Assembly: GCA_040391785.1 (NCBI GenBank)
Contig: JBEBXH010000004.1
Coordinates: forward strand, 74,845 to 138,844
Origin: UBA5239 sp040391785
GTDB taxonomy: Bacteria; Verrucomicrobiota; Lentisphaeria; Victivallales; Victivallaceae
Length of the DNA: 64,000 nt
Reading direction: 5' to 3'
Numbering within the stretch: position 1 is the stretch's first letter; every line of letters begins with the position of its first letter. Below, in pieces: positions 16,223 to 24,409 of this stretch. The notes beneath the pieces were generated by a model. That model saw only the letters and a program-made list of their open reading frames with translations. It was not told where the DNA came from and ran no database searches. Both the position numbers and the translations under genes were made by a program.

Positions 16223-16630
16223 TTACATCTGTGTCACATAATTGAATTTCCACTGTTTATCCTCTTGAGCGAGGATGAACAGGATATCGGCATTGCCCGG
16301 GCGGACCAGGGTCACGTAATAATTGGCGTCGCCGGAGACGGATTTTCTCACCTGCCATGCTGATTTCTCCGGGATATTGATTGCCTGCAGGAGATCAAAA
16401 CATTCCTTCAGGCCCATGCCTGAACTTTTGTTGGATTTGCTGATGAATTCGCGGGCCTTTTTGTCCTTGGCATCCTGCATGATGTCCGTGCAGAATTTGA
16501 CGGCGTTCGATTCGAGCGTTTTGTCCACTTTTTCCAGAGGCGCTTTCGACGGTTTCAGGTATGCGCCGAATATCGCCATCGAGGTTCCCAACAGCACGAT
16601 TCCCAGTATCAGTTTTGCTTTTGAGGTCAT
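16223..16630 (-). CDS. Small membrane-anchored or secreted protein, function unknown
   Basis: 135 aa. One N-terminal hydrophobic segment (about 5-24, LILGIVLLGTSMAIFGAYL) is followed by a charged extracytoplasmic domain with a single cysteine pair (Cys47 and Cys77). The tail alternates hydrophobic and polar residues (YYVTLVRPGNADILFILAQE) and resembles a small beta domain. The stop codon touches the start of the next membrane-protein gene with no gap. No family is recognised. It is 12 nt downstream of a prepilin-like gene and could be a minor partner of it. Confidence 0.65.
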   Translation of the reverse strand: MTSKAKLILGIVLLGTSMAIFGAYLKPSKAPLEKVDKTLESNAVKFCTDIMQDAKDKKAREFISKSNKSSGMGLKECFDLLQAINIPEKSAWQVRKSVSGDANYYVTLVRPGNADILFILAQEDKQWKFNYVTQM

Positions 16631-16642
16631 TTTTTGTATCCT

Positions 16643-17386
16643 TTATTCTTCGAATTTATAGTCAAAATATTTGAGTGTGTCGTCAAAATGTCCGATCCAG
16701 ACACCGTCGTGACCGTCCATGAACTGCACCGTGGAAGCATGGCCGTCCGCCCAGCCGATGTTGGCCCGTTTGGCGTGCCGGAAATGCGTGGTGCCGTGGG
16801 TATCCATCATCCCGACGCCCTTCGGGGCCAGAAATGCGGTGCCGGTGGCCGACGCACCCATGGCCGAATCGCCGAACATGGCGATTTCGGACGGTTTCTT
16901 GACCATTTCCGGGGCCGCCCGGCCGGAGCTGAGGGAATGGCCGAGCGCGGCTTCTTCCGCCGCTTCGGTGAGGAAGCCGGAGCTCCATGACAACCGGTTA
17001 TAACCGATGCCGCCGGCACCGCTCGACTCGGTGGGATCGGCGATGTTGGCGGACGTTTTCCAGCTTGGGCACAAGGTCACGGTTGAGCCTTCGCCCAGAT
17101 ATTTGTGAAGCAGTCCGCCGCTGGTCAGGTTGTACACATAGGACCCCATCGAGCCGGTACGCCCTCCATAGAAGAATTCATTGCCCGAGGAAAATATGCA
17201 GAAAGCCTTGTAGTCCTGCGAATACTGCAGATTTGCCAGGCTCAGCTGTTTGATGTTGTTCATGCAGGCTGAGGCGTGGGCTTTGCCGCGGGATGAGGTC
17301 AGCGCGGGGAGCAGCATGCCGGCGAGGATGGCGATGATCGCGATCACGACCAGGAGTTCGATGAGCGTAAAATGTTGTTTTTTCAT
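16643..17386 (-). CDS. Prepilin-like protein (type II secretion G-like, ADGH motif)
   Basis: 247 aa. The N-terminus HFTLIELLVVIAIIAILAG has the prepilin-peptidase signature, with conserved glutamate at +5 and a methionine-rich LLPAL end, though His replaces the usual Gly before the Phe. The body has the C-terminal NIGWADGHAS motif typical of the prepilin-like proteins expanded in Lentisphaerota and Planctomycetota. After cleavage the helix anchors it in the inner membrane or in a pseudopilus. It is unusual to find one inside an iron/tetrapyrrole operon: 35 nt separate it from the FMN-binding gene and 12 nt from the 135-aa gene. Confidence 0.88.
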   Translation of the reverse strand: MKKQHFTLIELLVVIAIIAILAGMLLPALTSSRGKAHASACMNNIKQLSLANLQYSQDYKAFCIFSSGNEFFYGGRTGSMGSYVYNLTSGGLLHKYLGEGSTVTLCPSWKTSANIADPTESSGAGGIGYNRLSWSSGFLTEAAEEAALGHSLSSGRAAPEMVKKPSEIAMFGDSAMGASATGTAFLAPKGVGMMDTHGTTHFRHAKRANIGWADGHASTVQFMDGHDGVWIGHFDDTLKYFDYKFEE

Positions 17387-17421
17387 TTTTTCGTTACCTT
17401 CTTTTTTTGTTTTTTGTTATG

Positions 17422-18549
17422 TTATTTTTTGTATTGATGCAAAAGAGAGTTTAAGCGCCTCTCGACAATCTGTTCTTTGTTGGCGGTCAGTTTCTCCAGA
17501 TAAGCTTTGGTGCCGATGTAGGCTTTTTCCTGATCGCTGTTGTGTTCCGGCATGCCCTCGAGCTGCATATCGAGCTGTTCCCGGATCAGCTCACGAAGTT
17601 TTTTTTTGTGCTCTTCGTCGGGGTTTTCCTTGTATGCCTTGACGGCGTTGGCCATTTCCTCGTCGCGGGTGGCGTTTTCCCGGCCCGGGTGAACGAAATA
17701 GATCATGTTTTTATCTTTGCCGAATTTCATGGCGGCCTGGCGGCCCTCCAGAGCGGCAACCATCCGCATGTCGAGTTCCTCCTCCTTGCGCTCGGTCCAC
17801 TGGATCAGGAGTTTGTCGCTGATAGTGACGATGCGGTTCAGCATGGTGGCGCGGCCGGTGAATTCCGCGATTTCATTGGTGGCCTGCCGGTCGAGGAGAT
17901 TCCTCAATTCAGCCTTGGCCTCGTCGGAAGGTTGCTGACGGTATTTAAGTACTTGCTGTTCGATTTTGACGTTCAGCTCGGCCTTGGCCGCTGCGGCATC
18001 GTTGCCAGGGCGCTTGCGCGCGGCTTCCGGCTTGGAAATGATGATGGGGGTATCGCTTCCCAGATGGTTCCTGGCAAGCCGTTTGACGCCCACAATGATG
18101 GCACCGGAACTGTGGGTGGCCCCGGTAACTGCGTCAACCTTGTGTTCGGGCACATCTTTAAGTTCAAGATCATTCCAATGATCACTCAGCTTCCGTTTGA
18201 CCCGGCCGAGATAAGCTTTGGATTCAACATTTTTGCCGACGACCATGCCGTCGATTTTACCGTCCGTGCCGATGACCAGCCCGAGCTCGATCGTGCCGGA
18301 ATATCCGTATTCACGATCCTCGTCGGCAATGGTTTCGACATGAAGGGTGCCCAGTTTTTTGCCTTTCGCATCGTTGATGCTGAAAACAAAATCCTGCTCA
18401 TACTTCACTCCGGCATACCCCGGATAAATCTTTTTCAGGTCCGGCCCGAAATAGAACAGGGATTCCTTGGAGATCGATTTTCCATTTGGCTCTTTGGCGG
18501 CGAGCCCGGCCGCGACTACCAGTAAAATTGCGATTACTTTTAACTTCAT
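17422..18549 (-). CDS. Exported FMN-binding domain protein
   Basis: 375 aa with a signal peptide (LKVIAILLVVAAGLAAKE). The FMN-binding domain covers about 45-150 and ends in HKVDAVTGATHSSGAI. This is the (S/T)GAT motif to which FMN is covalently linked through threonine in RnfG/NqrC-type domains. The remaining 220 residues are charged, mostly helical and unassigned. It is the first gene of the chelatase operon, with a good AAGGAAA site, and two TTAG-N6-CTAA sites lie just upstream. It may carry electrons in the periplasm for reduction linked to haem breakdown or Fe(III) reduction (inference). Confidence 0.88.
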   Translation of the reverse strand: MKLKVIAILLVVAAGLAAKEPNGKSISKESLFYFGPDLKKIYPGYAGVKYEQDFVFSINDAKGKKLGTLHVETIADEDREYGYSGTIELGLVIGTDGKIDGMVVGKNVESKAYLGRVKRKLSDHWNDLELKDVPEHKVDAVTGATHSSGAIIVGVKRLARNHLGSDTPIIISKPEAARKRPGNDAAAAKAELNVKIEQQVLKYRQQPSDEAKAELRNLLDRQATNEIAEFTGRATMLNRIVTISDKLLIQWTERKEEELDMRMVAALEGRQAAMKFGKDKNMIYFVHPGRENATRDEEMANAVKAYKENPDEEHKKKLRELIREQLDMQLEGMPEHNSDQEKAYIGTKAYLEKLTANKEQIVERRLNSLLHQYKK

Positions 18550-18577
18550 TTGTTGCTTTCCTTATCTTTTATTTTTA

Positions 18578-18591
18578 TTAGTCTTGTCTAA
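18578..18591. promoter_or_regulatory. DtxR-type box 1 upstream of the FMN-binding/chelatase operon
   Basis: TTAGTCTTGTCTAA, a TTAG-N6-CTAA dyad 29 nt upstream of the FMN-binding gene start. It resembles the core of DtxR-family operators. It is one of four such sites, all near this iron locus. Confidence 0.6.
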
Positions 18592-18645
18592 ATTTAACTC
18601 TATGATTTTTCGGTATTTATAATTATGATTACGAGTATACTTTTG

Positions 18646-18659
18646 TTAGTCTTATCTAA
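18646..18659. promoter_or_regulatory. DtxR-type box 2 upstream of the FMN-binding/chelatase operon
   Basis: TTAGTCTTATCTAA differs from box 1 at one base and lies 68 bp from it. Paired operators are common for metalloregulators. No gene lies in 18550-18712. Confidence 0.6.
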
Positions 18660-18712
18660 TTTTCTATTGACACATCCTGAACACTTGATTCAGGGGGGTG
18701 AAATTCAGTTTC

Positions 18713-20971
18713 TTAGAGCAATCGGGTGCCGATATCCAGGAGCCGGCCGCCCTGGTAGACGATCAGCGTGGTGACATAAGCCAGCACGGTCAGACCGCCC
18801 ATCTGCAGGAAGGTCAGCTTCCACGAGGCAGTCTCGCGTTTCACCACGGCCACCGTGGCCATGCAGGGGATCGACAAGAGGCAGAACAGCATGATGCAGA
18901 ATGCCTGCAGCGGTGTATAGGTCCGGATCAGCATCTGGCGCAGCGAGGTCATATCTTCCTCCGCGTCCAGGTCGACTTCACCGGCGGAAAACAGGATGCC
19001 GAGCTGCGAGACAAACAATTCCTTGGCGGCGAAGGCCCCGATCAGCGCCGAACTGACTTTCCAGTCGAAGCCCAGCGGTTTCATTACGGTTTCGAGCCCG
19101 CGTCCGATGCGTCCCGCGACCGAATATTCCAGCTCTTCCTGGCGCTGTTCGTGTTCCAGCGCGGCAACTTGCACTTCGCGTTCGCTGCGCGGCAGTTCGG
19201 ATTCCTCGATTTTGGCGATGGCGCCCTCATAATCCTTGGAAAATTCGGTTTTCTTCGGGAAGGTGTTGATGATGAAGAGGACGACGGCCGCGGCCAGGAT
19301 CAGCGTACCGGCTTTTTTCAGATACAGCCAGGCGCGTTCGCCCATGTGGATGATAATGCTTTTGAAGGTCGGCATGCGGTAGGGGGGAAGCTCCATGACG
19401 AATACTTCGTCCTCGCCCCGGAACAGCGTGGTTTTCAGCAGCATAGCCATCAGCAGCGCCATGACGATGCCGATGATATAGATCAGGAACATGATCAGCG
19501 CCTGGTATTTGAGCGCGAAAAACGCCGGGATGATCAGCGCGTAAATCGGCAGACGGGCCCCGCAGCTCATCAGCGGCAGCACCATGATCGTGGTCAAACG
19601 GTCGCGCTCGCATTCAATGGTCCTCGTTCCCATGATGGCGGGCACGGAACAGCCAAAGCCGAGCAGCATCGGGATGAAGCTTTTGCCGTGCAGTTTGAAC
19701 ATGTGCATAAAGCCGTCCATGATGAACGCGGCGCGGGCCATATAGCCGGTGCCTTCGAGGAAGGCGATCGCCAGGAACAGCAACATAATGTTCGGCAGGA
19801 ACACGATCACGCTGCCGACACCGCCGATGATGCCGTCGACGATCAGCGATTTGAGCAGTTCCATCTGACCTTCGGGCCAATGGGTTTCGATGGCTCCGCC
19901 GAGGAGGTTGAAGAAGCTTTCGATCCAGCCCATCGGCGGGTTGCCCAGCCAGAAGGTGAACTGGAACACCAGGAACATGATGGCGAAAAAGATCGGCAGT
20001 CCGAGGAAACGGTTGGTCAGCACCTTGTCGATGCTGTCGGAAATCTGGAGCCGCTTTTCGTTGGAAATCGAGATGGCTTCGCGGCAGGCTCCGGCGATGT
20101 AGCCGTAGCGGCGGTCGGCCATGAAGGTATCGTTCGGCACGCCGTGGCGGATGGCGAGTTTATTGCGCATCTGGTCGGCCATTTCGCTGAGGCGCGGATC
20201 CACGAAGGCCCGGCCGATTTCGCGGTATTTCTCGTAGAAACCGTGGTGCGGATGGTGCTCGACCCGGGTTTCGCTGAGTTCTTTGTCTTTGTGATGTTCG
20301 GCATGCGCCCGGATCCGCTGAAAGAGATCGTCGTTTTCCAGCATTTTGATGGCGAAGTAACGCGCCGGGATGCGGGTCGGGAGATTCAGCTTGGCGATTT
20401 CGGCGCCCAGCTCGGCGATGGCTTCGTCCGCATGGCGCCCGTAGGAAATCGGGCAGGGGGGCATCTCGGCGGATGAAGTCAGCACATGATGAATTTTGTG
20501 CTTCAGGTTGTTGATGCCCTTGCCGGTGGTGCCGATGGTGGTGATCACCGGGGCACAGAAAAACTTCGACATCTGGTTGATGTTGATTTTCAGGCCGTTG
20601 CGCACGGCGTCGTCGATCATGTTGAAGGCCAACACCATGGGAATGCGCAGCTCCGCCAGCTGGGCGGTCAGGTACAGATTGCGCTGCGGATTGCTGGAGT
20701 CGATGACGTTAAGGATCAGGTCGATATTTTCGTCCAGCAGTTCGGCGAAAGCGACTTTTTCCTCGGGGGAAGATGAGGACAGACTGTAGATACCGGGCAG
20801 GTCGATGAATTCAACCTGGATATCTTCGATGCGGGCGTGGCCCGTTTTGCGTTCGACAGTGACACCGGGGTAGTTGCCGATATGCTGCCTGGCGCCGGTC
20901 AGGGCATTGAAGACTGTGGTTTTTCCGCAATTGGGATTCCCGGCCAGTGCGACCCTGTAAATCTGTTTCAT
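18713..20971 (-). CDS. feoB: Ferrous iron transporter FeoB
   Basis: 752 aa, full length for FeoB. The cytosolic G domain has G1 GNPNCGKTT (11-19), the G3 DLPG (57-60) and G4 NMID (117-120), and is followed by the GDI-like helical region. The membrane part has two Gate domains, with GFGCSVPAIMGTRTIE and LPLMSCGARLPIYALI, and a C-terminal helix bundle. It imports Fe(II) across the inner membrane. No separate feoA is present, but the DtxR-type regulator just upstream carries a FeoA-like SH3 domain. A TTAG-N6-CTAA box lies about 200 nt upstream. With the chelatase operon immediately downstream, it would take up the iron released from haem. Confidence 0.97.
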   Translation of the reverse strand: MKQIYRVALAGNPNCGKTTVFNALTGARQHIGNYPGVTVERKTGHARIEDIQVEFIDLPGIYSLSSSSPEEKVAFAELLDENIDLILNVIDSSNPQRNLYLTAQLAELRIPMVLAFNMIDDAVRNGLKININQMSKFFCAPVITTIGTTGKGINNLKHKIHHVLTSSAEMPPCPISYGRHADEAIAELGAEIAKLNLPTRIPARYFAIKMLENDDLFQRIRAHAEHHKDKELSETRVEHHPHHGFYEKYREIGRAFVDPRLSEMADQMRNKLAIRHGVPNDTFMADRRYGYIAGACREAISISNEKRLQISDSIDKVLTNRFLGLPIFFAIMFLVFQFTFWLGNPPMGWIESFFNLLGGAIETHWPEGQMELLKSLIVDGIIGGVGSVIVFLPNIMLLFLAIAFLEGTGYMARAAFIMDGFMHMFKLHGKSFIPMLLGFGCSVPAIMGTRTIECERDRLTTIMVLPLMSCGARLPIYALIIPAFFALKYQALIMFLIYIIGIVMALLMAMLLKTTLFRGEDEVFVMELPPYRMPTFKSIIIHMGERAWLYLKKAGTLILAAAVVLFIINTFPKKTEFSKDYEGAIAKIEESELPRSEREVQVAALEHEQRQEELEYSVAGRIGRGLETVMKPLGFDWKVSSALIGAFAAKELFVSQLGILFSAGEVDLDAEEDMTSLRQMLIRTYTPLQAFCIMLFCLLSIPCMATVAVVKRETASWKLTFLQMGGLTVLAYVTTLIVYQGGRLLDIGTRLL

Positions 20972-21030
20972 AAAAACGAATGTCCTTTATAATTAATTTA
21001 ACGTAATATGTAAATTTTTCAGTTTGAATT

Positions 21031-21155
21031 GAAAATTGAAAATGGAAAATTGAAAATGAAGGAAAGGAAAGAATTCCTTTTACCCTCTTTGCCTATATTT
21101 TGATATTTTGGCGAAGAATAAAATTGTTCTCCGCAATTTTCCATTTTCAATTTTC
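21031..21155. repeat. 22-bp perfect inverted repeat in the dtxR-feoB gap
   Basis: GAAAATTGAAAATGGAAAAT plus TG (21031-21052) is the exact reverse complement of 21134-21155, with 81 nt between. Each arm is itself made of short AAAATTG/AAAATGG units, and the flanks continue the similarity. It lies in the 5' region of feoB. It could be a miniature repeat element or a long mRNA hairpin. Confidence 0.6.
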
Positions 21156-21170
21156 CACTTTCAATTAAAA

Positions 21171-21184
21171 TTAGCTATATCTAA
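21171..21184. promoter_or_regulatory. DtxR-type box upstream of feoB
   Basis: TTAGCTATATCTAA, symmetric at 12 of 14 positions. It lies between the stop of the DtxR-type regulator (21202) and feoB (20971). It matches the boxes at 18578, 18646 and 21977. Confidence 0.6.
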
Positions 21185-21201
21185 ACTTCTGTACAAAAAA
21201 A

Positions 21202-21888
21202 TTATGCCGGTTTTACCCGGATGTGCGCCGCGTCGAGTGTGCGGATCGAAAGGCTGCTGCCCATGACCCGCAGCCGCAGGAGGTCCCCGAGCGGAGCGAA
21301 ACCCTCCATGGTGACCAGTGTGCCGTTCACCAGACCCAGGTCGGCGAATTTCTTGATGCCGCGCAGGTTTTCGCTGACTTTGATGACGACGGCGGATTCG
21401 CCGACTTTCAACTGGTTCAACTGGATGAGTTTATCGTTTTCCACATCGGCCTGGATTTTCGGCATGGCGTCGGCGAGGTAATCACGCAGCCCGGCGCAGT
21501 CTTCGCGTTCGGCCACCGCTTCGCTCAGGGCCACGATCCGCGAGAGGACTTTTTCGTCGATGACATGCTCCACCTTGCAGGCGGTGTCGTTGGCTTCCTC
21601 GGGATCGAGCTTCAAAATGCCGCGCAGGAAACGGCGCAGCGCGTCGTGACGGTGCATGATGACGGCGGCGGTCTCGGCGCCCTGGGCAGTCAGGACCACC
21701 GGCGCATGCGACTGATAACGGATCATGCCGCGGGCGGAAAGAGCCTGCAGCGCATTGGTTACCGAGGGCATTTTGACCTGCATGCGGTCGGCGATATCTT
21801 TGGTATGGGCGTGACCCTTGATCGCGATGATTTCGGAAATAGCTTCCAGATAATCTTCCAGGCTGCTGGAGATTTTATCGTTTTTCAT
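21202..21888 (-). CDS. DtxR/MntR-family metal-dependent repressor with FeoA-like domain
   Basis: 228 aa. The N-terminal winged helix is in LEDYLEAISEIIAIKGHAHT and MPSVTNALQALSARGMI. The dimerisation/metal domain (about 75-145) has the family's HDALRRFLRGIL and EEANDTACKVEHVIDE, with histidines and glutamates placed as metal ligands. Residues about 150-228 form a FeoA/SH3-like domain (VGESAVVIKVSEN, then LGLVNGTLVTM). It should repress iron or manganese uptake genes when metal is plentiful. Its own upstream region, the feoB gap and the FMN/chelatase promoter all carry a TTAG-N6-CTAA site, which defines a likely local regulon. Confidence 0.92.
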   Translation of the reverse strand: MKNDKISSSLEDYLEAISEIIAIKGHAHTKDIADRMQVKMPSVTNALQALSARGMIRYQSHAPVVLTAQGAETAAVIMHRHDALRRFLRGILKLDPEEANDTACKVEHVIDEKVLSRIVALSEAVAEREDCAGLRDYLADAMPKIQADVENDKLIQLNQLKVGESAVVIKVSENLRGIKKFADLGLVNGTLVTMEGFAPLGDLLRLRVMGSSLSIRTLDAAHIRVKPA

Positions 21889-21976
21889 GTTTCACCAGAA
21901 ATAAGGTTTCTTCTTTTATATTTCGCATATAAAATAGCCTCTAACGGCGAATTTACAAGCGATTTTTTGAAAAAAA

Positions 21977-21990
21977 TTAGAATAAACTAA
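21977..21990. promoter_or_regulatory. DtxR-type box upstream of the DtxR-family gene
   Basis: TTAGAATAAACTAA, 88 nt upstream of the regulator start. It suggests autoregulation and completes the set of four TTAG-N6-CTAA sites. Confidence 0.55.
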
Positions 21991-22089
21991 TTATCTGTTT
22001 ACTGCCTGACCGAAAGAGATCATCTCCCGAAGTTTTCATCCGCCTTCGCCAAGGCTACGGCGTGACAAGTAGGACGCATAGAACAAAAT

Positions 22090-22115
22090 AGGGCGAATAG
22101 GAAACTAATCGCCCT
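22090..22115 (-). terminator. Possible terminator of the galK operon
   Basis: On the minus strand AGGGCGA (22115-22109) pairs with TCGCCCT (22096-22090) and is followed by ATTTTGTTC. It starts about 20 nt after the galactokinase stop. The T-run is short, so termination may be partial. The rest of 21991-22136 shows nothing else. Confidence 0.5.
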
Positions 22116-22136
22116 TGATTCTTAATTCTTAATTAA

Positions 22137-23291
22137 TTACAGCTTTTTTGATGTTGCGCCTTCGCCGATGCTGCAGCGGATCAGTTCCGGTTCTTTGCCG
22201 GTCTGGGCCTTGAAGCCGGTGGCGATACGCTTGCAATATTCGTCCGCCGCCGCTTTTTCCACCAGGTGAATGCTGATGCCGCCGAAGCCGCCGCCGCTCA
22301 GGCGCGCTCCCACACAGCCCGGAATCGATTTGGCCAGTTCGACCAGATAATCCAGTTCGGGACAGCTGTTCTCGAAGTTCTTGATCGAGCTCTCGTGGGA
22401 TTCGAAAAGCAACCGGCCGAAATCCTTGATGTCGCCTTTTTCGAGGAACTCAATCCCCTGGAAAACGCGTTCGTCTTCGCCCACCACGTGCTTGGCGCGG
22501 CGGTATTCGCGATCGGTCAGCAGGTCTTTGTGTTTTTCCAGCATGACCATGGAGACGTCGCGAAGCTTGGTTACGCCGGGTTCGACGGCGGCGATTTTGG
22601 CCGCGGCGTGTTCGCAGTCGAGGCGGCGGGTGTTGTACTCGGAGTCAACGAGGTTGTGCTTGACCATGGAGTTCGCCACCACCAGAATGTAGTCGCTGGG
22701 CATCGGGATGGTGCGGAGCACTTCGTTGCTGCGGAAGTCGGAGAGAATCAGCGCATTTTCATGGCCGAAAATCGAGCTGAACTGGTCAAGCAGTCCGCTC
22801 TGCAGCCCCATGTACTGATTTTCTACGCCCTGGCCCACGCGGGCCCATTCCGCCTTGGGCAGTTCGATGCCGAAAACTTCCTTGAAGGCGAAGCAGGCGG
22901 AGACTTCCAGCGCCGCCGAGCTGCTCATGCCCGCGGACAACGGCACCGTGCTCAGGATCGCGCCGTCAAAAGCGCCAATTTCGATGCCGCGCTTGCGCAG
23001 CTGTACGATCACGCCCTTGATATAATTGCTCCAGTCGCGCGGAGTCGGCTTATCGATATTGGTAAGGTCGAATTCGGCCTTGCAGTCGCCGCGGAAATCG
23101 ACCAGGCGGCAGAGCGTGCCCTCGGCCGGGGCGATGGCGAAATCGGTGGCCTGCGAGACCGCCGCGCTCAGCACGAAACCTTCGTTGTAGTCCGTGTGGT
23201 TGCCGAGGATTTCCAACCGGCCGGGGGCGCGGGAAACCGCTAGTGGAGCTTTGCCGTAATGCGCGGTGAATTTTTCGATAATCTTGTTCAT
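22137..23291 (-). CDS. galK: Galactokinase
   Basis: 384 aa. GHMP kinase with the galactokinase signature APGRLEILGNHTDYNEG (22-38), the ATP loop PLSAGMSSSAALE (117-129), the catalytic Asp168 in GLLDQFSS and the C-terminal motif ARLSGGGFGG. It phosphorylates galactose to galactose-1-phosphate, the entry step of the Leloir pathway, in the cytosol. The first signature has GNH where most galactokinases have GEH. A good AAGGAAAGATT site precedes the start, which overlaps the upstream mutarotase gene by 4 nt, so both are co-translated. No galT or galE is in the window. Confidence 0.93.
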   Translation of the reverse strand: MNKIIEKFTAHYGKAPLAVSRAPGRLEILGNHTDYNEGFVLSAAVSQATDFAIAPAEGTLCRLVDFRGDCKAEFDLTNIDKPTPRDWSNYIKGVIVQLRKRGIEIGAFDGAILSTVPLSAGMSSSAALEVSACFAFKEVFGIELPKAEWARVGQGVENQYMGLQSGLLDQFSSIFGHENALILSDFRSNEVLRTIPMPSDYILVVANSMVKHNLVDSEYNTRRLDCEHAAAKIAAVEPGVTKLRDVSMVMLEKHKDLLTDREYRRAKHVVGEDERVFQGIEFLEKGDIKDFGRLLFESHESSIKNFENSCPELDYLVELAKSIPGCVGARLSGGGFGGISIHLVEKAAADEYCKRIATGFKAQTGKEPELIRCSIGEGATSKKL

Positions 23292-24148
23292 AATCTTTCC
23301 TTGCTGATGATTGCGGTGAGGGTGTGAGTGTTGCCGGGCGGAATCGAACGCCGGTCGTCGCGGGCGTTGGTGGTTTCCACGCAGAGCATGGTGTGATATT
23401 CTTCGTCGCCGAAATCCGGCATACGCTTTGCTTTTTCAATCCACGGATTCCAGACCACGGCCGAGCGGCTGCCTTTTTTGGCGATCCGGATGCGGCGGCT
23501 GTAGCCGGGGTCGCAGATGACGCAATCACCCTCGGTATTCAGGAATACCCGGTCGAATTCGGCGTCGAAACGGATGGCGCCCTGCTGGATGACTTCCTGT
23601 TTGGTCAGCGAGTCGAAACTGTGGGCCTTGTCCAGCCCTTCCACCCAGACTTTGCTGATGTCGCTGACGTTGAAATAAGTATGCAGCGCGCCGGTGATAT
23701 CGAGGTTGTCGCCGCCGGTATTGGTCATTTCCAGCGCCATGGTCAGCTGGGGGCCGACCGTGACGATGAACCGCAATTGAAACGGCTGGGCCTTGAACTC
23801 GGCGGGCACGTCCTTGTTGGTGAGGGTCAGGATGACTTCAGTGGATTCGTCCGGCAGGTTTTTGATGCTGCTGAGGTTCCAGAGACAGAGCCGCGCGAAG
23901 CCGTGCGCCGGCAGCTCGGGATTGCTCGGGTGCGCCCCGAACCACGGCCAGCAGATCGGCACGCCACCCCGGATCGGTTTGCCTGGGGCAAAATAACTCT
24001 TTTCGCTCATCCACAGAACAGGTTTTTCGCCCTTCGGGATGTATTCCATCACATTCGCGCCCTGAAACGAGATTTTGGCGGTGGCGAATTTGTTTTCCAC
24101 CCCGGCCAACGGTAATCCGTGCGCATCATTGTCAATCCATGCAGCCAT
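23288..24148 (-). CDS. D-hexose-6-phosphate mutarotase / aldose 1-epimerase-like (YeaD type)
   Basis: 286 aa when started at 24148, chosen because GGAGGAAAAT directly precedes that ATG; the frame is open further upstream but without an SD. Seen: FQGANVMEYIPKGEKPVLWM, then the YeaD-type RGGVPICWPWFGAH and ELPAHGFARLCLW with the catalytic histidine. YFNVSDISKVWVEGL follows, and an acidic residue in the C-terminal third. It interconverts alpha and beta anomers of a hexose or hexose phosphate. The 4-nt overlap with galK suggests it supplies the anomer galactokinase uses. Confidence 0.9.
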   Translation of the reverse strand: MAAWIDNDAHGLPLAGVENKFATAKISFQGANVMEYIPKGEKPVLWMSEKSYFAPGKPIRGGVPICWPWFGAHPSNPELPAHGFARLCLWNLSSIKNLPDESTEVILTLTNKDVPAEFKAQPFQLRFIVTVGPQLTMALEMTNTGGDNLDITGALHTYFNVSDISKVWVEGLDKAHSFDSLTKQEVIQQGAIRFDAEFDRVFLNTEGDCVICDPGYSRRIRIAKKGSRSAVVWNPWIEKAKRMPDFGDEEYHTMLCVETTNARDDRRSIPPGNTHTLTAIISKERL

Positions 24149-24174
24149 ATTTTCCTCCAAATACAATTTCATGT

Positions 24175-24202
24175 AATGTACTCGGATTTGGCAAAAATTC
24201 AA
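24175..24202 (-). promoter_or_regulatory. Candidate promoter of the mutarotase-galK operon
   Basis: Minus-strand -35 TTGAAT (24202-24197), a 16-bp spacer and -10 TACATT (24180-24175), about 27 nt before the chosen start. It is a moderate match. No gene or clear structure is visible between 24203 and 24409. Confidence 0.4.
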
Positions 24203-24409
24203 CGCAGGATGGAGCAATACCGCCTATTTTTTAGCGGCCAGGAGATTTTTCACAGATAACAGCATAACGGCGTGATGATTCTGCGCACCTTTGGCGCAAG
24301 AATATTATCTTTTTTCGTGATTTCAGTCCTTGACAACCTTTTTTTCAAGGGCTATTTTTCATCAAACGTTTCGGATGGACCGAGGTGTAGTTATATGGAA
24401 TAAAGAATA

